Virus record (IMG/VR): IMGVR_UViG_3300046009_005978
Location: 1 to 32,255 of that record
From: a virus
Direction: 5' to 3' (one strand)
Length of the DNA stretch: 32,255 nt
Made by a program: the position numbers and the translations under genes. The stretch's first letter is position 1. Every line of letters starts with the position of its first letter. Shown piece by piece: positions 14,911 through 24,700 of the stretch. A model generated the notes under the pieces. The model saw only the letters and a list, made by a program, of their open reading frames with translations, was not told the DNA's origin and made no database searches.

Positions 14911-17900
14911 ATGGCAGCAGCTGAAAAAACTATATCAGCACTTGTTCAGACGCAGTTACCAGACTTCGTCAATGCAAACCATCCACAATTCAAAAGATTT
15001 ATTGAATTGTACTATCAATGGTTGGAGCAAAATGCTCCAGCTGGAATATCTAACACTGCAGGCAATACAATCTATCATGCTATGCAGATTGGTGATTATC
15101 GTGACATTGACGAAACCCCAGACGAGTTTGTTCGTTACTTTAAAGATGAGTTGTTACCATATTTCCCAGAGAACCCATCACTCGATATTAAAAAGATTCT
15201 CAAAAGTGCAAGAGAATATTACAGCAAGAAAGGTAGTGAAGAATCGCTCAAGTGGCTCTTTAAGGCACTTTACGATACTGATCTAGAAATCAACTATCCA
15301 AAAGAGCAAATTCTTATTGCTTCTGATGGTAAGTGGAAGAAGCCAAGAGCATTTCGAATTACTGTCGGTGAATCAAACAAGAACGTTGATGTTAATCTTC
15401 TAGAAAAGAAACTCGTTGTCGGTTCGGTTTCAGGCGCGACTTGTATTATTGAGTCGGCAAATCGTACAATCGATGAAACAAACGGTAGAGAAATTATTGA
15501 GATTTATATCTCAAACATCACAAAATACTTTAATAACGGCGAAGATATTATCGTAAATTATGTCGATGTAAATGGTATCGATCGCGTTTTCCGCGAACGT
15601 ATCATCGGAACATTGTCGAATGTTAGAGTTGATTCGAATATTCGCACAGATCCACGTCAGCGTCGTCGTGGTTTGCTTTATAACGTAGGCGATCCTGTCG
15701 TTATTACTGGAGGTCTTGGTACTTCTGCTGAAGCAAACGATGCAGCAGCACTCGTTGGTAACGTGACACGTGGATCTATTGAAGCCGTCACTCCAATCTT
15801 TTTTGGTTACGGATATAGAGAACATTATAACACTCAAGTCGTTGTATTAAGAACGTTAGGTGTTGATGATGATGAGGCAAATTCATCCACTGATTTGCGT
15901 GTCATTGGTTTAAACACATCTGCTTGTACATCAAACAGTCAAAGAAATTTTGTTGAAACAATTAATTATGATTTAACATCAATCGAGTTCCTTGGAGATA
16001 CACTCATTGGATCAGCAAATTTTGCTCCAATGACTCCAAATAACGTTAATCTTGTTCTCAATGTTACTGAAGAAGATTACACTGATTATTTCGAAAATTT
16101 CGAAACTGTTTGGGCGAACGGTAACAATCAGTTCGATGCATTATTCGTCGGTAAGGTTGCAACACCAAATGGCAACACACGAATTAGCGGCACGGTAAAT
16201 GTTTATAGCACCAATGGAACAGTTTGGGGAGCAGGAACTCAGTTCTCGTATGAGTTAAAGACTGGTCAAACTCTAAGAGTTGATGGTGAAGATCAAACGA
16301 TTTCTTCTATTACGAATAACGAACATCTTGTTGTATCCTCTGCTTATTCTTCTACATTAACCAATCAAAATGCTTACAGAATCGGTGTATTTGCAGACTC
16401 AGTTGGTCCTGATGCGACTGGTGGACTTCTCATCTATGATGCACAGTATTCTGGCACTTTAGCAGACATTTTCTTGGGTTCTGGATCGCAGCTCATTGCA
16501 GCAAATAGTGGAAAGACATGGAACTATAATTCCATAACTAGTTCTTCTCTTGATGCAAACGCAGATGCAATGATTATCCAGTGTCTAGATTTCACATCAG
16601 TGAACACTGGTGGAATCGCTGCAATTTCAGTGATTGATGGTGGCTACGGATTCCGCGCCGAACCATCATTAGACATTACATCACATTATGATACAAATTG
16701 GTCAGAAGATTATGATTATAATAATTCAACTGAAAGACAAGACAAATTAGATACTTGGCAAACGTTTAAAGATCTTGGATTAGTTGCTCACGTTTATATC
16801 GATAGTCCAGGAACAGCATATTCAGCTGGTGATGGATTAGTTTTTGTCGGTAGAGGATATGGGGCAAACGGATATGTGCAGTCTGTAAATGCTACTGGCG
16901 CCATTCAGTCTATTATTCTCGACAATCGCGGCGAAGGATATCTTGCAAGACCAGAAGTTTATGTGGAAAGAGCAACAAAAACATATCAAACTTTGACAGG
17001 TACTGCAACTGTTAATAATGAAAGCAGAATAGTTGTTGGTTCTGGTACTTCTTTCTTAACTGCTGTGTCTCCAAGAAGCATAATTAAAATCAACGATGAG
17101 ATTCGTCGCGTTACGACGATCACGAATTCAACTCACTTACTAGTAAATACTGCATTTACTGCAAATGCAACATCACAAACAATTTATGAGCAAGATGGAG
17201 AAGAAGCCACACTCACTGGATATTTGTTTGGCGATGGATTTGTTGAGACAATAGACACCTCTGCTATTGGTCGTGTTCAAGATATTCGACTACTCTATCG
17301 TGGTTATGATTATGTCAGCACACCAACGGTTTCTCTCAAGGTTGTGGATACAGTCGTCAGCCCAATTCCAGATTCTGAGACTCTATACGAACAAGAATAC
17401 ATCTACCAGGGAACTTCACTTCAAACATCTACGTTTAGAGCAAATGTGAAGTCATATAATCGTACATCAAACCTTCTTCGTTTGTATAATTACTCTGGAA
17501 CAATTGACACCACGCAGTTATTGAAGACTGCAAACAATGTTCTTATCAGCGTTGATACTGGTGAAAGAGTTCCAGTTCCTGCTCGCGGAATATTAGTTGG
17601 AACTGGACCGTCAACGTTCTATCCACAATCAGTCGCTGATCTTCCAAATCCAATGTATTACGGTAATGGTCGCGCGCGAGCCAATGCTCAATTTGCTAAT
17701 GGTCTAATTGAATTCAATGGGTTCTTCTTAAACACAGATGGATTCCCAAGTGCTGATAAGGTTTTGCAAGACGATACGATTTATCACAACTTCTCATACA
17801 TCATCCAAGCTGAAAAAGATCTAATCGAATATGAAACTACACTAAAGAACATTTCACATCCAGCTGGTCTCATACTTTCTGCAAAGAGAATTGTTTTAAG

Positions 17901-19746
17901 TGGCGATAATATGGGCGTTGACACTAAATCGAACGCTGACGTATTCTTGTCAAAATACGATAGTTCTAGAGTCGGTGTACTAAATTCTCGTTCAAATGTA
18001 ATCACTGGATACGGAACCGATTTCACGAATAGTATTGGTGGCGGTTTAGCCAACACCAAAGTCAACGTTGGTGACTTGTTTATTCTAAGTTATAGTGGTG
18101 CGTTCTCTGAAAATTCTATTGCAAATGATAGTTCACTTAGAACTCAAACGAAACTTATTACCGCAGTCAATTCAAACACTGAACTTGAACTTGAGAGTAA
18201 TTTTATTATTACTGGTCAAGGTCGTATGAACAGTAACGTAGCATATGCATCGATTACAGGAACTGTTGCAACAAATCCTGCAGTAACTGGAACAGTAACA
18301 ATTAATCCTGCTCTCACAGGAAATGTTAACGTAAATCCATACTTGACAGGAACGGTAAATGTTCTAACGTCGAATGTGGTTGTGGGTAATAATACCATAT
18401 TCACAACTGAACTTGTTGCAAACGACATTATCACGATTAATAATCAAACAAAACGTGTGACGTCGATTACTAACAATCAACATCTTTTTGTTAATTCAGT
18501 ATTCTCACAGTCAGGTACAGATAATACAGCAGTTCTTTCCTCTGCTGTTATCAGTGGTAACGGTACATACTTTATCGGAAACTTAACTATTGGTGATCTT
18601 GTTACTGTAAATAACGAAATTAGATCTGTTGTTCTCGTCGATAGCAATACTTCAGTAGAAGTTAATGCAGCATTCAAATATCATGCAGAAACAACACCAA
18701 TCTATACTCAATCAAACGTTGTAATTGGATCAGGTACAAATTTTGATCCACAAATTAACGTTGGTGATATTATCACAATCAATAATGAAATTCGTCGAGT
18801 AACAGTTCGTGCAAATGATACCTATCTCGAAACGAATACCAAGTTCACAAATGCTGGAAATACATTACCGCTTTATAAAGCAAATTCAATCATTCTAGGT
18901 TCGGGAACTACATTTACAACACAACTTGCCGCGAATGATGTAATTAAAGTCAATAACGAAATTAGAGAAGTTATTGCAATCACTGATAACACGCATCTCA
19001 CAGTCAATACTCCATTCACATATCGCGAAAGCGGAAATGCAGTGGTGAAACTATCCAATACTGTGTTTACGATTACAGGAAATGTTAATACTCTTGCACA
19101 AATGATTGTTGCTGGAGATAATGTGACCTTTAATATCGCAACTTCGAATGTGTATAAAGCACAAACTGGTAGCGTTCAAGTCTTTACTCAGAACGGTAAG
19201 ATTGTTGGAACATCAACCAATTTCAGTACTGATTTGCTCGTGGGCGACTTGATTAAGGTGAATAACGAAATTAAACAAATTGTGAACATCTCTAGCGCGA
19301 CTGTTATGAATGTAAACTCTTCATTCTTGAACGAAGCGACTGGAAATATTTTCTATAAGAGAGCAACTACACAAAACGCAAATGTTGTTTCAGTAGGATC
19401 AAAGACTATCACAACAAATGTCGCACTTCAAGCGAATACTTCGGGTCTTGTGTATTTGATTGTGCCAAACTATAATAAACCAGTCACTATCGCTGGAACT
19501 GTTAATGCCAGCGGAATTTATGTAACAGGAAACACCACAACACCAAATGTTACCTATTTTGTGGGTAACGTTGCGATTGGAATGAATATTACTGTCAATA
19601 ATGAAATTCGACAGGTTGTTGCAATTGATAACAACGCTAACCTAACTGTAAACCTAGCATTCACGAATGCAGCAGAAGATAAATACCTCTATGCAGTTGA
19701 ATCATATGACTATAGAGTTCTAACTCTCACCAAAGATCTCGGATAA
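14911..19746 (+). CDS. gp7: Baseplate wedge protein gp7, enlarged by repeated modules
   Basis: The preferred start is ATG 14911, one base after the gp6 stop, giving 1611 residues. A TTG at 14896 inside gp6 would add five residues but has no advantage. T4 gp7 is 1032 residues. The N-terminal 110 residues are helical, with PDFVNANHPQFKRFIELYYQ and KKGSEESLKWLFKALYDTDL, a signature of the large protein after gp6 in marine T4-like phages. The rest is beta-rich. Repeats of a module with core GD-x-I-x-VNNEIR occur about nine times, four of them in exact 171-nt tandem (18379-19062), with a 30-nt repeat just before them. Other parts hold G-x-G-Y-x-x-x-P motifs. The call rests on synteny and the N-terminus more than on overall similarity. 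Confidence 0.65.
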   Translation: MAAAEKTISALVQTQLPDFVNANHPQFKRFIELYYQWLEQNAPAGISNTAGNTIYHAMQIGDYRDIDETPDEFVRYFKDELLPYFPENPSLDIKKILKSAREYYSKKGSEESLKWLFKALYDTDLEINYPKEQILIASDGKWKKPRAFRITVGESNKNVDVNLLEKKLVVGSVSGATCIIESANRTIDETNGREIIEIYISNITKYFNNGEDIIVNYVDVNGIDRVFRERIIGTLSNVRVDSNIRTDPRQRRRGLLYNVGDPVVITGGLGTSAEANDAAALVGNVTRGSIEAVTPIFFGYGYREHYNTQVVVLRTLGVDDDEANSSTDLRVIGLNTSACTSNSQRNFVETINYDLTSIEFLGDTLIGSANFAPMTPNNVNLVLNVTEEDYTDYFENFETVWANGNNQFDALFVGKVATPNGNTRISGTVNVYSTNGTVWGAGTQFSYELKTGQTLRVDGEDQTISSITNNEHLVVSSAYSSTLTNQNAYRIGVFADSVGPDATGGLLIYDAQYSGTLADIFLGSGSQLIAANSGKTWNYNSITSSSLDANADAMIIQCLDFTSVNTGGIAAISVIDGGYGFRAEPSLDITSHYDTNWSEDYDYNNSTERQDKLDTWQTFKDLGLVAHVYIDSPGTAYSAGDGLVFVGRGYGANGYVQSVNATGAIQSIILDNRGEGYLARPEVYVERATKTYQTLTGTATVNNESRIVVGSGTSFLTAVSPRSIIKINDEIRRVTTITNSTHLLVNTAFTANATSQTIYEQDGEEATLTGYLFGDGFVETIDTSAIGRVQDIRLLYRGYDYVSTPTVSLKVVDTVVSPIPDSETLYEQEYIYQGTSLQTSTFRANVKSYNRTSNLLRLYNYSGTIDTTQLLKTANNVLISVDTGERVPVPARGILVGTGPSTFYPQSVADLPNPMYYGNGRARANAQFANGLIEFNGFFLNTDGFPSADKVLQDDTIYHNFSYIIQAEKDLIEYETTLKNISHPAGLILSAKRIVLSGDNMGVDTKSNADVFLSKYDSSRVGVLNSRSNVITGYGTDFTNSIGGGLANTKVNVGDLFILSYSGAFSENSIANDSSLRTQTKLITAVNSNTELELESNFIITGQGRMNSNVAYASITGTVATNPAVTGTVTINPALTGNVNVNPYLTGTVNVLTSNVVVGNNTIFTTELVANDIITINNQTKRVTSITNNQHLFVNSVFSQSGTDNTAVLSSAVISGNGTYFIGNLTIGDLVTVNNEIRSVVLVDSNTSVEVNAAFKYHAETTPIYTQSNVVIGSGTNFDPQINVGDIITINNEIRRVTVRANDTYLETNTKFTNAGNTLPLYKANSIILGSGTTFTTQLAANDVIKVNNEIREVIAITDNTHLTVNTPFTYRESGNAVVKLSNTVFTITGNVNTLAQMIVAGDNVTFNIATSNVYKAQTGSVQVFTQNGKIVGTSTNFSTDLLVGDLIKVNNEIKQIVNISSATVMNVNSSFLNEATGNIFYKRATTQNANVVSVGSKTITTNVALQANTSGLVYLIVPNYNKPVTIAGTVNASGIYVTGNTTTPNVTYFVGNVAIGMNITVNNEIRQVVAIDNNANLTVNLAFTNAAEDKYLYAVESYDYRVLTLTKDLG
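18256..18375 (+). repeat. 30-nt (10-residue) tandem repeat in gp7
   Basis: Units begin at 18256, 18286, 18316 and 18346, each coding TG-T/N-V followed by six residues such as TGTVATNPAV, TGTVTINPAL and TGNVNVNPYL. The DNA differs at third positions while the protein pattern is kept, so the repeat is old or under selection. It is a probable beta-strand ladder or spacer directly before the 171-nt repeats. Confidence 0.85.
18379..19062 (+). repeat. Four 171-nt (57-residue) tandem modules in gp7
   Basis: Units start at 18379, 18550, 18721 and 18892. The conserved Asn-Asn core codons start at 18439, 18610, 18781 and 18952, exactly 171 bases apart. Consensus: G-S-G-T-x-F, x-L-x-x-G-D-x-I-x-V-N-N-E-I-R-x-V, then N-T-x-L-x-V-N-x-x-F. 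Further single copies occur at about 16190-16400, 16995-17200, 19180-19370 and 19520-19690 in gp7. More are in gp8 and, in weak form, the DUF4815 protein. Confidence 0.9.
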
Positions 19747-19749
19747 AAA

Positions 19750-21765
19750 ATGAAAGCATCTATATCTCCATTTTTCGGTAAATTTATTGCTGAGGACGTG
19801 AAAGATCACTTTTCAGTAGACTCAAATGCATATATCGGAATCGGTCGTTCTTTAGACTTTGGTTCTTCAGTCACGGATGTCGATGAAGTTGTATTTTCAA
19901 CGATTGACGAGAACTCAATTTACAGAAACTTAATCGGATTAAAAAAGATCCAGCCAAGCGATATGCAGCTCGTCGCTGCTCGCGTAGACTGGGCTTCTGG
20001 TATTTCATATGATCAATATGAAGACCATATCAATATCTTCACATACACTGATGTTAATGCTATTGGAACTGCAAACGCTAACGCTAATACAACTCTCGCA
20101 GGAACGGCTAACATCTCATCTTCGAATATTGTTATTGGAAACGGAACATCGTTTACGAACTACATTTTCCCTGGAGATCAAATCGCTGTAAACTTGGCAG
20201 TCAAAACGGTTGTTTCGGTAACAAACAATACACATTTGATTGTCAATAGTGCATATGCAAATACTAATACAGGTGGATCTGTTGTATTGGTTCGAAATAA
20301 CAAGACTGTTGTTGCCAATTCCGCTGACTTTAGTGCGCGCACTGTAGGCGATATCATCAGAATTAATACAGACGACAGAGAAATTGTAGCCATTCGAAGC
20401 AGCAAGGTTATTTCTCTCAACTCTGGACTTACTTACTCTAATTCAAATATTAGTGTCTCAACAGTTTCAAACACATATCCTCTTTACGCAAATAATTTCT
20501 ATGTAAGAAATAGCCGTGATCAAGTGTTTAAATGTCTTTATGATAACAACGATGCTGTTTCTACTATAGAACCAACCATCGACATTGATGGTCAGTTACC
20601 AGAAAGCCCATTTATTCAAACTGGCGATGGTTATAAGTGGAAATACATGTACACTATTCCAGCAGGTTTAAAGCAAAAATTCTTTAATACTAACTGGATG
20701 CCTGTTCTTACAGATCAAGCTGTTGTGGCTGGAACTACGCAGGGCGCGATTGATATTATTGAAGTGCTTTGGGGTGGTTCAGGTCATATCGACGGCGGCA
20801 ATTCTAACACTGCTCGTATCCTCGAGATTACTGGAGCAGATGGCGCGAACGCAAATCTTGTCGCAACTGTTTCTGATGGTGTGATCTCTGGAGTAACGAT
20901 TCTCAACGGTGGCAATAATTATACTCTTGGAACGGTTACTGTTACAGATACGAATAAACTAGGTGCTGTGACTCTTCCTGGAACAGTGAACGTCACGGGA
21001 ACTACGGTGTATGCAAATACCGCAAACAATCCATATTTTGTGGGTAATGTCTTTGTAAACGATATCGTCACAATTAATGGCGAGAGCAGAAATGTGGTTA
21101 CTGTATCTACCACTCAACTCTCCCTAAATGCGGCTGTTAATACACCTACGAACACACAAATCGCAACGATCGTACGATCAAATGCTGCTTTTAATATTCA
21201 GTTCTCTCCATCCTCTGGTGGGCATGGATCTAATCCTCCAGAAGAACTCGGCGCTCACACTATTATGATCTCAACAGAGTTGGTTCAAACTGAGAACGAG
21301 ACGATTCCTGTAAGCCAGGTTGCTCAATTATTTGACTTCAATCAGGTCTCGATTATTCAAGATCCACTGTATCAATATGCTAATAATACAACTTATTATG
21401 CAAATGGTAACAATCTTCGCGCGACGACAAGACTATTCGTTTCTGACCCTGGAACATCTAATTTCGTCCAAGACGAAACTGTATTTGTTGGTTCTACGGT
21501 AGACGATGCAAATACAACAGGGGTTGCGAACGTCGCTCACTGGGATCCGAACGATAACTATCTGTATATAAATAATATCACTGGTGTGTTTAATGTGCAG
21601 GATCCAGTTAAGGGGTTATCTTCAGGGGTAACAGTTCCTATTTTAGAGATCGCAAATTCTGAGATTAAGCCATTTAGTGGAACAATGTTGTATACAGAAA
21701 ACCGTAAAAACGTTGTTCGATTAGACAATCAAATAGATCAGATTAAGATCGTTCTATCATTCTAG
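19750..21765 (+). CDS. gp8: Baseplate wedge protein gp8, with inserted modules
   Basis: A 671-residue protein, twice T4 gp8 (334). The gp8 signatures are an N-terminal PFFGKFIAEDVKDHF-VDSNAYIGIGRS run, VAARVDWASG (75-84) and, after an insert, NNFYVRNSRDQVFKCLYDNN (248-267) with EPT and DGYKWKYMYTIPAG (293-306). The insert at about residues 106-245 (nt 20065-20484) contains two copies of the gp7-type module. A third copy lies near nt 20990-21185. gp8 normally joins gp7 in the wedge. Sharing the same module with gp7 fits an interface or a common decoration. Three bases separate it from gp7. Confidence 0.8.
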   Translation: MKASISPFFGKFIAEDVKDHFSVDSNAYIGIGRSLDFGSSVTDVDEVVFSTIDENSIYRNLIGLKKIQPSDMQLVAARVDWASGISYDQYEDHINIFTYTDVNAIGTANANANTTLAGTANISSSNIVIGNGTSFTNYIFPGDQIAVNLAVKTVVSVTNNTHLIVNSAYANTNTGGSVVLVRNNKTVVANSADFSARTVGDIIRINTDDREIVAIRSSKVISLNSGLTYSNSNISVSTVSNTYPLYANNFYVRNSRDQVFKCLYDNNDAVSTIEPTIDIDGQLPESPFIQTGDGYKWKYMYTIPAGLKQKFFNTNWMPVLTDQAVVAGTTQGAIDIIEVLWGGSGHIDGGNSNTARILEITGADGANANLVATVSDGVISGVTILNGGNNYTLGTVTVTDTNKLGAVTLPGTVNVTGTTVYANTANNPYFVGNVFVNDIVTINGESRNVVTVSTTQLSLNAAVNTPTNTQIATIVRSNAAFNIQFSPSSGGHGSNPPEELGAHTIMISTELVQTENETIPVSQVAQLFDFNQVSIIQDPLYQYANNTTYYANGNNLRATTRLFVSDPGTSNFVQDETVFVGSTVDDANTTGVANVAHWDPNDNYLYINNITGVFNVQDPVKGLSSGVTVPILEIANSEIKPFSGTMLYTENRKNVVRLDNQIDQIKIVLSF

Positions 21766-21775
21766 GTAAAAAGAC

Positions 21776-24700
21776 ATGGAATTTAATATTGATCCATATT
21801 ATGATGATTTTGAGGATAATGCGAAAAATAATAATTACATGCGCATTCTCTTCAAGCCAGGAAAAGCAGTCCAGGCTCGTGAATTAACTCAAATTCAATC
21901 TATTCTGCAGAATCAGATTAAGCAATTTGGCGACCATGTTTTCCAGGATGGCTCCCCAGTTATCGGTGGCAATCTAACTCTCGACAATAAAGTTCGTCAC
22001 GTTAAACTTCTTGAATCTTACAATAACGTTGATATTGAAATCGATGATTTTGATCGCAAGGTTGTTCGCAATACATCAGGTTCTGTGCAAGCAAAAGTTC
22101 TAGCAACTTACTTCCCAACGGATGGTGTCCCTACTCTTATCGTAAAATACCTCACTGGACTTGAGTTCCAAGATGGCGACGTAATTAAAATTGCTGGAAC
22201 TACAACTCAAGCCCAATTAATTGCATCCAATGCTAGTGGACAAGCAACTGTTGTTTCTATCAACGATGGTGTTTTCTACGTTGATGGATTCTTTGTTCAG
22301 GTTTCTGATCAAACCGTTGTTGCTCAGGCTTATGGCGTAAATGCAAACGTAAAAGTTGGTCTTGAAATTACTGATACAATCGTAGACAGCGAAATCGATA
22401 CCACACTTCTAGATCCAGCTCAAGGATCATTTAACTATCAAGCTCCAGGTGGCGATCGATATCAGTTCAATTTAACGCTCTCAACTCGCCCTCTTGATTC
22501 TGTAGTTGATGAGGCTCAATTCTTTGAATTGATGCGTCTTGAAAATGGTATTATCACCAAACAAGTCAAGTACCCAGTTTACGCTGAACTCGAAAAAACT
22601 CTTGCTCGCCGCACATTCGATGAATCTGGCGACTATACAGTTCGTCCATTCCGTGCAACAGTTCTAGATGGAACTGACGCAAATAACTATACTCTTGCCA
22701 TTGAGCCAGGTAAGGCATACGTCAAAGGCTTTGAATTTGAAACGCTCGGCACAATCAAGATTGATGTTGAAAAGCCAAGAAGTGCAGCAGACGTAAAACA
22801 ATTATCAGATATTGATGTTGATACATCATCAGGAAATTACTTGTATGTAACGTCTGTGGTATCACCTGGACAGGGCAATGCGTTTATCAACATTGCATCA
22901 TTCGAAAAATTAGATATTCACTGCGGACTATCATCACAAATCAACGTTGGTTTAGGTGGTTCTGCTGCAAATGGTTTCATTTATCAAAATACTAAGATTG
23001 GTACAGCAAGAGTTCGTGACTTTATTCGTGATGATAATAGCACTGAATCTATTGTTGATGGAAATGGTGTTTATAGAATTTATCTAACCGATGTAAACAT
23101 TACTCCAAAAGTTCTAAAGGCTTCTGGAACTCATACATCAACAACTCTAAACGTGGCTTCTGGTCAGTTTATGCCACGCACTAATGGATTGTACACTAAC
23201 GTTTCAATAACCATTCTTCCAATTAGATTAGATGCTGTTGAGAATGTTTATGCAACCGCTCTTGGAAATACTTTTACAGTCAACGCTAATAACAACGGCA
23301 CATTTGCTGGTAAGGTAAATGTTGGTGACATTGTTCGAGTTGGAGACTTTGCTAAAGAAGTTACTGCTGTTGCCACAGGTAATTTGACAGTTAACTCAGC
23401 GTTCGCATATACTATGGCGAACTCATCATCAAACCCTGTTGTTGTGTATAAACAGACAGAATATTCTCAAAATGTTAGCGAACAAACACGCACCATCGCA
23501 AATTCTTGGTGGCAAGCAAACTATGCCACACTTGAAGTAGATCGTGCATTTGATAATGATGGTGTCCCAGATAATAATACAGTCTTTCAATTAAACTTTG
23601 GCGTTGATGACGCAAAATGTTTAGTTTCTGGCGTTGCAGTAGCAAACTCATTGCTTGCGAACGTAAACGTGGCAATGAATATTGCTCTTGATTCTAAGTT
23701 GATCACTGGCGATACTTATCTCTCAGATCCTCAAGATAAAATCTTTATATATCAGCTTCCTGGCTCATTCGTAAGAAGAACCTCAATTAATAATGCTGAT
23801 TACGAATATGATAAGATGGTGATGAACAAGACAGTTTCTGGTACTCCAGGTGTCTTCGTTATTGGATCTGGTACTCTTGCAGCTGCAGAATCTATTCCAT
23901 GGTCTGGCACAACGAGTTCAATTAGAGATAATCTAGTTGTTTATGTTCGAGACAAGGGTGCTTCCTCAACACCAAACGGATCATTGCTCAATCTAACCTC
24001 AGCAAACGTAACCGTCACATCAAGTCAGATTACGATCGATACTGGCGACGCTGCGCTTCAGGCAATTGATGCTGTTGTTCGTGTTAAATTGAATGATACA
24101 GAAGATCTAATTCGCACAAAAACGTACTATGCTGATTCGTCATTCAGCGCTGATCCGTTTACATATCCAACATCAAACGCAACAGCAAATGTTGAAGTGT
24201 CGTTAACTAACCTCGGACATGTTGCATCGCTTAATCTTGCAAACGGTTTGATTTGGCTCTCAAATCCATCGTTCAATGCTGTACGTCCTGGAGATTCAAT
24301 TTCTTTATTCCTTCCAGACGTTGTGAAGGTCAACAAAGTTCTAATGGGTAATACAACACATTATCCTGATTCGAATAATGTTGAAGATATTACAGAAAGA
24401 TTTGTATTTGATTACGGTCAACGCGATGACAAGTATGATCACGCAAGAATTATTCTAAAACAGGGTTATGGTTCTCCTTCTGGAAAACTGCTTGTCCACG
24501 TTGACTTCTATCATCATATCTTCTCAACTGTTAATAAACTATCTTTCTTTGGTCCATCATCATACAGTCAAGAGCAATATGACGACAACTTAATTCCTGT
24601 ATATGCTGCACAAATAAATGGCGGAATATACAATCTCCGTGATTGTTTGGACTTCCGTCCATCAAGACCAATCGGAGATGTTTCGGATAGTTTTAATGTT

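Noticed and set aside
18256-19062. Tandem repeats as a CRISPR array
   Set aside because: The repeats are in frame, with no unique spacers between identical short repeats. They are protein modules.
21567-21574. Exact TATAAATA inside gp8, 202 bases before the DUF4815 gene
   Set aside because: It encodes ordinary residues within a long reading frame, and an AT-rich window of this size is expected to have such an octamer by chance. It stays possible as an internal late promoter.
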